Below, piece after piece: positions 25,754 to 32,997 of a DNA stretch of 64,000 bases. Position numbers and translations under genes: made by a program. Origin of the DNA: Nocardia sp. alder85J (GTDB lineage: Bacteria > Actinomycetota > Actinomycetes > Mycobacteriales > Mycobacteriaceae); assembly GCF_020176955.2 (NCBI RefSeq), contig NZ_JAIUCZ020000015.1, positions 1 through 64,000 of the forward strand. Reading direction: 5' to 3'. The notes below the pieces were generated by a model. It was given only the letters and a program-made list of their open reading frames with translations, did no database searches and had not been told where the DNA came from. The stretch's first letter is position 1, and each line of letters starts with the position of its first letter.

Positions 25754-26938
25754 ATGGAGCGCGAGGAGAAGATCGACCTGACCCGGCGGTTGATCGCCCA
25801 TGTCGACAACCGGACCACCGACTACGCGGACGGACTCATGCGCGTGCCGTTCTCGGTGTTCAACGATCCGGAACTCGCCGCCAAGGAGCGCGCGGTGGTG
25901 CGCCGGTTCCCGCACATCGTGGCGCACGTCGACGAGCTGGCCGAGCCCGGCGATTTCCTGACCACCGAGCTGATCGGCACGCCGCTGCTGGTGGTCCGGC
26001 AGAACGACGGCGGTGTCCGGGCGTTCTCCAATGTCTGCCGCCACCGCGGCGCGCGTGTCGAATTCGAGCAGTCCGGTTGTAAGCGCGTCTTCGCCTGCAA
26101 GTACCACAACTGGTCCTACGGCCGGGACGGCGCCCTGCGTGGCATGCCGCATGCGGACGGGTTCGAGGAATTGGACCGCGGCGACCACGGCCTGGTCGAG
26201 TTTCCGTGCGAGGTGCGGCACGGGCTGATCTGGGTGGTGCCGACGGCCGGGGCCGGCCTCGACATCGCGGCCGTGCTGGGGCCCAAGCACGACGCCGAGG
26301 TGATCGACACCGGGATCGGCGCCTCCTACCAGGTGCGCAAGGAGACCTGGCGGCTGGCGATGAACTGGAAGATTGCCGTCGACGGCGTGCAGGACGCCTA
26401 TCACCTGTGCCAGCTGCACACCAAGACGGTGTGCCACTTCCTCGAGGGCAATGTGTCCACTTTCGATCGAGTGGACCGGTCCTGGCGGCTGGTGGTGGCG
26501 CGCAAGACGATCGCCGAGGTCCGCGACGCGGATCCGGACAGCTTCGACGTGCGGGACTACTCGCTGGCCAACTACACCGTGTACCCCGGCACCATGATGG
26601 TCACCGAGCCACAGCATTTCGAGATCTGGACGATCGTGCCCGACGCCGAGGATCCGAACGTCAGCCACTGCACCATCCGCCTGCTCGCCCCCCGCAAGCC
26701 CGAAACCGAACGGGAGCAGCGGATTCTCGACAAGAGCTGGGATCTGCTGATGGAGACCCTGCACGCCGAGGACTGGTTCGTCAGCGGCACCATCACCGCC
26801 AACGCCGCCGGCGGGCAGGTCGAGGAACTGGTCTACGGCCGTAACGAACTGCCGGGCCAGGTCTTCCACACCATGGTCGCCGCCGACGTCGCCGCGCTCG
26901 ACCACGAGACGGCCGGTCCGGTCGCGGCGGCCCGGTAG
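25754..26938 (+). CDS. Rieske non-haem iron oxygenase, alpha subunit
   Basis: A 394-residue ring-hydroxylating oxygenase alpha subunit. The Rieske [2Fe-2S] ligands are C-R-H (95-97) and C-K-Y-H (115-118). The mononuclear iron site has DGVQDAYHLCQLH with His217 and His222, and a C-terminal acidic ligand is expected. ATG 25754 begins MEREEKIDLT; an ATG at 25736 would add six residues, and neither has a strong ribosome site. It probably receives electrons from the reductase at 48594, as no reductase is adjacent. No beta subunit is present, so an alpha-only trimer is likely. Substrate unknown. Confidence 0.88.
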   Translation: MEREEKIDLTRRLIAHVDNRTTDYADGLMRVPFSVFNDPELAAKERAVVRRFPHIVAHVDELAEPGDFLTTELIGTPLLVVRQNDGGVRAFSNVCRHRGARVEFEQSGCKRVFACKYHNWSYGRDGALRGMPHADGFEELDRGDHGLVEFPCEVRHGLIWVVPTAGAGLDIAAVLGPKHDAEVIDTGIGASYQVRKETWRLAMNWKIAVDGVQDAYHLCQLHTKTVCHFLEGNVSTFDRVDRSWRLVVARKTIAEVRDADPDSFDVRDYSLANYTVYPGTMMVTEPQHFEIWTIVPDAEDPNVSHCTIRLLAPRKPETEREQRILDKSWDLLMETLHAEDWFVSGTITANAAGGQVEELVYGRNELPGQVFHTMVAADVAALDHETAGPVAAAR

Positions 26939-26943
26939 CGCCG

Positions 26944-27609
26944 ATGACGAATATCGAAGCGGCATCCGACATCTGGGAACCGAGCTGGGAGGCCCGGCTG
27001 GAGCCGACCGCCGTCGGCGCGGACGAGTTCGCGGCGCTGATCGAGGCGACCCGGGCGGTACAGGAGGCGGTCACCCGCAGCTGTCCCACGCCCGCGGCCG
27101 CCGCCCGCGTCGCCGCCGCACTGCGCGAGATCGCCTCGGAGCTGGAGGAATTCGAGGCCGACGAGGACGGTCAGCTGGCCGGTAAGCGCTACGACCTGGC
27201 CGGGCGCGGTCATCCGCTGCCGGTGCCGCTGCACATCGAGACCGTCACCGATACGGCCGCGTCCGCGCGAATCGTCGTGGGACGGTTCCATTCCGGGCGG
27301 TACGCGCTCAACGGCGGGGTCACCACCCTGATCTTCGACGAGATCCTGGCCCGGGTGGCCAACGGCGGCAATCGCCCCTGGGCCCGGACCGCCTGTCTCA
27401 CCGTGCAGTTCCGCGCGCCCGCGCCGCTGCACACCGAACTGCGGGTCACCGCGGAGCTGGTCGGCCGGGAGGGCCGCAAGCGCTTCATGCGCGGCGCGAT
27501 GTATCACGGCGACCAGGTCGTGGCCGAGGCCGAGGGCCTCTGGGTGGAGCTCAGACCCGAACAGACACAGATCTTTTCGAACAACGGTACGGAGGTGTCG
27601 GAGCGATGA
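26944..27609 (+). CDS. PaaI-like hotdog thioesterase
   Basis: A 221-residue protein, five bases after the Rieske stop. The C-terminal half is a hotdog fold: GRFHSGRYALNGGVTTLIFDEILARVANGG with the long central helix, then ACLTVQFRAPAPLHTELRVTAELVGREGRKRFMRGAMYHGDQVVAEAEGLWVEL. N-terminal residues 1-85 are a charged helical extension. It would hydrolyse an acyl-CoA thioester. Its stop overlaps the start of the CoA-transferase (ATGA), so the three genes 25754-28793 form an operon. Confidence 0.82.
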   Translation: MTNIEAASDIWEPSWEARLEPTAVGADEFAALIEATRAVQEAVTRSCPTPAAAARVAAALREIASELEEFEADEDGQLAGKRYDLAGRGHPLPVPLHIETVTDTAASARIVVGRFHSGRYALNGGVTTLIFDEILARVANGGNRPWARTACLTVQFRAPAPLHTELRVTAELVGREGRKRFMRGAMYHGDQVVAEAEGLWVELRPEQTQIFSNNGTEVSER

Positions 27610-28793
27610 GCGGTTATTCGCTGCTCGACGGCGTGCGGGTGCTCGAGGTGGCCCAGTTGGCCCCGGCCTCGCTGGGCGGCCATCTCGCGGACCTCGGCGC
27701 CGAGGTGATCAAGGTGGAGGCCGGTCCGGCCGGTGATCCGGTGCGTGTCGGCGGCAGCCGGGCGGTCGGCACCCCCGACGGCCCGTCGTTCATGCATCTG
27801 CGCTGGAATCGCGGCAAGAAGTCGGTGGCGCTGGATCTGCGCAGACCCGAGGACAAGCAGGCCTTCCTGGACATCGCCCGCGACTGCGACGCCGTGATCG
27901 AGGGCATGCGCGGCGGCTATCTGGACTGGCTCGGCCTCGGTTACGAGACGCTGCGCGAGGTCAATCCGCGGATCGTGCTCTGCTCGGTGTCCGGGATGGG
28001 CACCGACGGGCCGTACCGCGGCCTCGGCACCGGCGGCCCGGTGTTCGACGCCTTCGCCGGTCTGCGCGCGGTGCGGATCCCGGAGCGGCCGCCGACCGAG
28101 GGTATGGCCGGCGGCACCACGCCGCCGATCGCCATGTACGCCCTGGGCGCCTACGGCGCGATGGGCCTGCTGGCCGCGCTGCACAGGGCCGCGCGCACCG
28201 GGCAGGGCTGTCATGTCGAGGTGGCCGGCATCGATGTGGCCGCGGCCTGGATGCCCGATCTGATCGACGCCGAACTCAACCGGGACCGCTCCCTGCCGCG
28301 GCCGGGCTGGCTGCCCGACGGCCGGTTGCCGGATTGGCCGCGGCTGGAGGCGTATCGGACCAGCGACGGCCACGCCGTGCTGTTCGGCGCGCACGTGGAC
28401 AAGTTCTGGCGCAATTTCGCGGTGGCCGTGGGCCGTCCGGAGCTCGCGGAGATCGATCTCGCGAGTACCGACGCGGGCGCGGTCGAGCGGGCCGAGACGG
28501 TCTGGCGGGCGCTCACCGAGATCTTCGCGCAGCGCACCCGCGCCGAGTGGATCGAGGTGTTCCTCGCCCACGACATCGCGGGCGGCCCGGTCAACAGCGT
28601 GCCCGAACTGCTCGACGATCCGCATTTCCGGGCCCGGCGCAACACCTACCGCGTGGCGTATCCGGGCGTCGGCGAACTGGAGTTCGCGGCGAGCCCGGTG
28701 CGCGTGCACGGCGAGACGTTCGCGCCGGAGCTGCCGCCGGAATACGGGGCGCACACCGGCGAGATCCGCGGCGCCGTGGCGGGCACCGGGTAG
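27606..28793 (+). CDS. Family III CoA-transferase
   Basis: A 395-residue CaiB/BaiF-type transferase: GVRVLEVAQLAPASLGGHLADLGAEVIKVE, NRGKKSVALDLRRPED, SVSGMGTDGPYRG, and the C-terminal ELLDDPHFRARR. At the catalytic position it reads GCHVEVAGID rather than the usual V-D-V-x-x-x-E, so the nucleophilic Asp appears replaced by Glu, as in domain 2 of the fused enzyme at 22204. It would transfer CoA between carboxylates in the Rieske operon's pathway. It ends the operon; a promoter with operator copy D follows. Confidence 0.87.
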   Translation: MSGYSLLDGVRVLEVAQLAPASLGGHLADLGAEVIKVEAGPAGDPVRVGGSRAVGTPDGPSFMHLRWNRGKKSVALDLRRPEDKQAFLDIARDCDAVIEGMRGGYLDWLGLGYETLREVNPRIVLCSVSGMGTDGPYRGLGTGGPVFDAFAGLRAVRIPERPPTEGMAGGTTPPIAMYALGAYGAMGLLAALHRAARTGQGCHVEVAGIDVAAAWMPDLIDAELNRDRSLPRPGWLPDGRLPDWPRLEAYRTSDGHAVLFGAHVDKFWRNFAVAVGRPELAEIDLASTDAGAVERAETVWRALTEIFAQRTRAEWIEVFLAHDIAGGPVNSVPELLDDPHFRARRNTYRVAYPGVGELEFAASPVRVHGETFAPELPPEYGAHTGEIRGAVAGTG

Positions 28794-28953
28794 CCCCGGC
28801 GACAACCGAATACCGAACTGTCCGGACGGGCCGGTGCACGCGCCGAAAGGGGCGGAAGCGCCGGACCCGCCGGGCTGTGCTGTCCGCACGTGAAAAGCAC
28901 TGCGCAGCAGGGGGATACGCAACAAAATTCCGGAACTCGGCATTGTGCGAGTT

Positions 28954-28970
28954 ATCTACGGGTGATAGAT
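28954..28970. promoter_or_regulatory. Recurrent operator, copy D (ATCTA-N7-TAGAT)
   Basis: Perfect arms, spacer CGGGTGA, in an AT-rich patch 58 bases before the ligase start at 29029. The rest of 28794-28953 shows no coding signal. Confidence 0.75.
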
Positions 28971-29028
28971 TTGCGGTGACCGGAGTCACACCGGTCCGGG
29001 GTGGGCGCCATGACGACGAGGAGTTCAC

Positions 29029-30570
29029 ATGAATCTGGCCGACTTGACCCGCTACTGGGGCAGAGTCAGGCCGCGGCAGCAGGCGATCGTGTTCGGGGAC
29101 ACGGCGCAGACCTGGGCCGAACTGGACGCGGTCACCGATGCGCTCGCCCGCGGCCTGGCCGCGCGTGGTGTGCGCAAGGGCGACCGGGTCGCCGTCATGA
29201 TGCTCAACCGGCCCGAACTCGCGCACGTCATCGTGGCGACGCTGAAACTGGGCGCGATCAGCGTCCCGCTCAACTTCCGGCTCACCGGCCGGGAACTCGC
29301 GCCGCTGCTGGTCGACGCCGCCCCGCGGGTGGTCGTCGTGGAGGACGATCTGGCCGGGCTGCTCGAGGCCGGCGCCGCGGAGACCGAGTTCGAGATCTAC
29401 GGCGTCGACGGCGATTCGCATCGCCCGTACGCGAGCCTGCTCGATCCCGGCGTCGCCCCGGCGGTCGAGATCGCGGGCGACGATCCGGCCTTCATCTGCT
29501 ACACCTCCGGCACCACCGGCGTGCAGAAGGGCGCGGTCATCACGCACCGCAGCGCCATCGCCCCGGGCATCTCGCAAACCGTCAGCTACGGCTTCACCGC
29601 TCGCGACCGGGTGCTGTGCTCGGCGCCGCTGGTGTACACCGGCTCGGTGCTGTCGGTGTTCATGCAGCTGGTCGTGGTGCCCGGCGCCACCATGGTGCTG
29701 CTGCGCGAATACGATCCGGAGATCGCGCTGGACACCTTCGAACGCGAGCAGATCACCGCCACCACCACCGTCCCGGTGATCTGGGAGCGGATGACCACCC
29801 TGCCCGGCTTCGGCAAGCGCACGCTCGCGGACTTCACCTTCGCCGCCACCGGTGGCGCCCCGGTCAGCGCCGATCTGCTGGAATGCTATCGCCGCCAAGG
29901 GATTCCGCTCACCCAGGTGTACGGGCTGACCGAGGCGTCCGGTATGGTGGCCAGCCTGACCTACGAGGACGCGCTGTCGCGGCCGGGGTTCACCGGCCGC
30001 GCGCTGGTCGGCACCCGGGTCCGCATCGGCGAGCCGGGTGAGCAGACGCCTGCCGGTGAGGTCGGCGAGATCCTGGTGCGCGGCGAGCACGTCATGCGCG
30101 GCTACTGGAACCGGCCCGAGGCGACCGCCGCGGCGCTCACCGACGGCTGGCTGCGCACCGGCGACCTCGGCCTCCAGGACGAGGACGGCTTCCTGAAGAT
30201 CGTCGACCGCAGCAAGGACATGCTGATCTCCGGTGGGCTCAACGTCTATCCCGCCGAGATCGAGAAGGTGCTGCACGGCATCGACGGGCTGGTCGACCTC
30301 GCCGTCATCGGCGTCACCGACGACCGCTGGGGCGAGGTGCCGATGGTGGTGTTCCACAGCGCCCGGCCGTCCGCCGAGGTGGCCGCCGACATCGCCACGG
30401 TGGCCGCGGAGCAGCTGGCCAAGTTCAAGCGGCCCAAGCACGCAATCGAACTCGGCGAACCGCTGCCCCGCACCTTCTCCGGGAAGCTGGCCAAACCCGC
30501 ACTGCGGCAGCGCTTCCCCGCCGCTCCGGACGACGCCGTCGCGCTGGACGCGACGCCCGCGAAGTCCTGA
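29029..30570 (+). CDS. AMP-forming acyl-CoA ligase
   Basis: A 513-residue ANL-superfamily ligase starting at ATG 29029 behind GAGGAG. Motif A5 YTSGTTGVQKG (about 156-166), QVYGLTEASG, GEILVRGEHVMRGYWNRPE, the hinge/ATP motif WLRTGDLGLQDEDGFLKIVDRSKD and the C-terminal catalytic Lys in RTFSGKLAK are complete. It adenylates a carboxylic acid and forms its CoA ester. First gene of an operon with a mycofactocin SDR and an ALDH: alcohol to aldehyde to acid to acyl-CoA in three genes. Confidence 0.92.
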   Translation: MNLADLTRYWGRVRPRQQAIVFGDTAQTWAELDAVTDALARGLAARGVRKGDRVAVMMLNRPELAHVIVATLKLGAISVPLNFRLTGRELAPLLVDAAPRVVVVEDDLAGLLEAGAAETEFEIYGVDGDSHRPYASLLDPGVAPAVEIAGDDPAFICYTSGTTGVQKGAVITHRSAIAPGISQTVSYGFTARDRVLCSAPLVYTGSVLSVFMQLVVVPGATMVLLREYDPEIALDTFEREQITATTTVPVIWERMTTLPGFGKRTLADFTFAATGGAPVSADLLECYRRQGIPLTQVYGLTEASGMVASLTYEDALSRPGFTGRALVGTRVRIGEPGEQTPAGEVGEILVRGEHVMRGYWNRPEATAAALTDGWLRTGDLGLQDEDGFLKIVDRSKDMLISGGLNVYPAEIEKVLHGIDGLVDLAVIGVTDDRWGEVPMVVFHSARPSAEVAADIATVAAEQLAKFKRPKHAIELGEPLPRTFSGKLAKPALRQRFPAAPDDAVALDATPAKS

Positions 30571-30607
30571 GCCCGCATCCCGATCACCCAGGAAGAAGAG
30601 GTAATCC

Positions 30608-31432
30608 GTGAAGAGACTGTCCGGCAAGGTCGCGCTCATCACCGGTGTGGCACGGGGACAAGGCCGTTCGCACGCGGTGCGGATGGCCGAGGAGGGCGCG
30701 TCCATCATCGGTATGGACATCTGTGCCCAGATCCCCAGTGTGTTCTACCCGATGGCCACCGAGGAGGATCTCGCCGAGACCGAGCGCCTGGTGAAGGCGG
30801 CCGGTGGCGACATCGTCACCGTCGTCGGCGACGTGCGTCAGCGCGCCGACGTGCAGCGCGCCTACGACGCGGGCATCGAGCGCTTCGGCGGCGTCGACAT
30901 CCTGGTGCCGAACGCGGGCATCATGCCGGTCATCGACCAGGGCGTCGAGCCGCAGGCGTGGCACGACGCCGTCGACACCATGCTCACCGGTGTGTGGCAC
31001 GTGCTCGACGTGGCGGTGCCGGGCATGATCGAGCGCGGCGCGGGCGGGTCGATCGCCATCACCAGCTCCGCGGCGGGCCTGACCAGCATGGGCCTCAACA
31101 CCTTTCCCGGCCAGGCCGGATACTCGGCGGCCAAGCACGGTGTCGTCGGCCTGATGCGGCTGTACTCGAAGCAGTTGGCCGAGCATCTGATCCGGGTCAA
31201 CTCCATCCACCCGACCGACGTCAACACCCCGATGGTGGCGAACGCCGAATACGGCGCCTTCGTCAACAGCCATCCCGAGGTCGCCAACGACGAGGCGTAC
31301 AAGAACCCGATGCCCGTCGAACTGATCGAGGCCGTGGACGTGTCCAACGCCCTGGTCTTCCTCGCCTCCGACGAGGCCCGCTACATCACCGGCGTCACCC
31401 TCCCGGTCGACGCCGGTTACCACAACCGCTGA
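30608..31432 (+). CDS. Mycofactocin-coupled SDR
   Basis: A 274-residue short-chain dehydrogenase with GTG start at 30608 behind GAAGAAGAGG. GVARGQGRSHAVRMAEEGASII and DICAQIPSVFYPMATEEDLAET, an insertion after the second strand, are the hallmarks of the mycofactocin-coupled SDR family, whose bound NAD is reoxidised by mycofactocin rather than exchanged. Catalytic Tyr and Lys are in YSAAK. It oxidises a secondary or primary alcohol; family members include carveol dehydrogenases. It sits between an acyl-CoA ligase and an ALDH in one operon. The mycofactocin genes themselves are outside this window. Confidence 0.88.
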   Translation: MKRLSGKVALITGVARGQGRSHAVRMAEEGASIIGMDICAQIPSVFYPMATEEDLAETERLVKAAGGDIVTVVGDVRQRADVQRAYDAGIERFGGVDILVPNAGIMPVIDQGVEPQAWHDAVDTMLTGVWHVLDVAVPGMIERGAGGSIAITSSAAGLTSMGLNTFPGQAGYSAAKHGVVGLMRLYSKQLAEHLIRVNSIHPTDVNTPMVANAEYGAFVNSHPEVANDEAYKNPMPVELIEAVDVSNALVFLASDEARYITGVTLPVDAGYHNR

Positions 31433-31449
31433 CGAGGAGAACATCCGCA

Positions 31450-32934
31450 ATGACAGTCGAGACGGCACCTGCGGTGGCGCCCGAAATCGCTTCCCGGGAA
31501 AAGGTTTTCATCGGCGGCCAGTGGGTCGAATCGTCCGGTGACGAATGGATCGACGTGATCGATCCGTGGAGCGAGCAGCGGGTCGCCCGCGTACGCAGCG
31601 CCACCACCGAGGACGTGCACCGTGCGGTGGCGGCCGCCCGCGCCTCCTTCGACGAGGGCGCCTGGGCCCGTACCCCGATCGCCGAGCGCGCCGACGTGCT
31701 GGACGCCATCGCCGACCGGTTGACCACGCGCACTGCGGAACTCACCGATATCGGGGTGGTCGAGGTCGGCATCCCGATCGCGGTGAGCGGCCCGACCCAG
31801 CAGATGACCGCGGAACTGTTCCGCGCGGTCGCCGCCGAGGCCCGCAAGGTGCAACTGCGCGAGGACCGCACCCGCGCCGACGGCGGCATCTCCCGGATCC
31901 TGAAGGAGCCGGCCGGTGTCATCGCGGCGATCATCCCGTGGAACGGCCCGATCGGCACCATCGCGTTCAAGCTGGCCCCCGCCCTGGCCGCCGGTTGCTC
32001 GGTGATCCTCAAGGCCGCCCCCGACGCGCCCCTGTCGCCCAGCGTCTTCGCCGACGTGATCGCCGAACTCGTTGCCGAGCAGCGCATTCCGGCCGGTGTG
32101 GTGAGCGTGCTGGTGGCCGACCGCGAGGTCTCCGAGGCCCTGGTCACCGATCCGGGCGTGGACCGCATCACCTTCACCGGCTCCACCGCCGCCGGCCGCC
32201 GCATCATGTCGCTGGCGGGGGAGCGGATCGCCCGTGTCTCACTGGAACTCGGCGGCAAGTCCGCCGCGATCATCCTCGACGACGCCGACCTGAACCACGT
32301 GGTGCAGTCGCTGCCGATGGGCGGCTGCATGCAGTCCGGCCAGGCCTGCATCGCGCTGACCCGCGTCCTGGTGTCCCGGGCCCGCCACGACGAGGTGGTG
32401 GCCACCCTCGCCGCCGCCTACGCCGCGCTGCCCATCGGAAACCCGTGGGAGCCCACCAATTTCCTCGGCCCGCTGGCCGGCGCCCGTCACCTCGAGCGGG
32501 TGGAGAGCTACATCGAATCCGCGAAGGCCGAAGGCGCCACCGTGGTCTACGGCGGCGGCCGCCCCGAGGGCGTCACCACCGGTTACTTCGTGCAGCCCAC
32601 CCTGCTCGACGGCGTCCGCAACGACATGCGCGTCGCCCAGGAGGAGGTCTTCGGCCCGGTGATCTCCGTGATCACCTACGAGGACGAGGACGACGCCGTC
32701 GCGATCGCCAACGATTCGATCTACGGCCTGTCCGGCGCGGTCTACACCGAGGACCTGGAGCGCGGATACGCGCTGGCCCAGCGTGTTCGCACCGGCACGA
32801 TCAGTGTCAACGGCGCCGTCATCGACTTCACCCTCCCCTTCGGCGGCTACAAGCAGTCCGGCGTGGGCCGTGAGGGCGGGCCGGAGGGCCTCGAGGAGTA
32901 CTTCGAGACCAAGACGGTGCACATGCCCGCGTAG
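31450..32934 (+). CDS. Aldehyde dehydrogenase
   Basis: A 494-residue ALDH starting at ATG 31450 behind GAGGAGAAC, 17 bases after the SDR. Catalytic Cys300 (QSGQACIAL), Glu266 (LELGGKS), IPWNGP (162-167), FTGSTAAGR (242-250) and EEVFGPVISV are intact. It would oxidise the aldehyde formed by the mycofactocin SDR to the acid used by the ligase at 29029. Terminator hairpin at 32955-32987. Confidence 0.92.
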   Translation: MTVETAPAVAPEIASREKVFIGGQWVESSGDEWIDVIDPWSEQRVARVRSATTEDVHRAVAAARASFDEGAWARTPIAERADVLDAIADRLTTRTAELTDIGVVEVGIPIAVSGPTQQMTAELFRAVAAEARKVQLREDRTRADGGISRILKEPAGVIAAIIPWNGPIGTIAFKLAPALAAGCSVILKAAPDAPLSPSVFADVIAELVAEQRIPAGVVSVLVADREVSEALVTDPGVDRITFTGSTAAGRRIMSLAGERIARVSLELGGKSAAIILDDADLNHVVQSLPMGGCMQSGQACIALTRVLVSRARHDEVVATLAAAYAALPIGNPWEPTNFLGPLAGARHLERVESYIESAKAEGATVVYGGGRPEGVTTGYFVQPTLLDGVRNDMRVAQEEVFGPVISVITYEDEDDAVAIANDSIYGLSGAVYTEDLERGYALAQRVRTGTISVNGAVIDFTLPFGGYKQSGVGREGGPEGLEEYFETKTVHMPA

Positions 32935-32954
32935 GCGGGTCCAGGAAAAGGCAA

Positions 32955-32987
32955 GGGCCGTGCGCGAATTCGGATCGCGTACGGCTC
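32955..32987. terminator. Bidirectional hairpin
   Basis: An 11-base stem with one G-T pair (32957-32967 with 32975-32985), extendable by two weaker pairs, and a seven-base loop. It lies between converging stops at 32934 and 32998. Confidence 0.65.
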
Positions 32988-32997
32988 TCGTCCGTAC

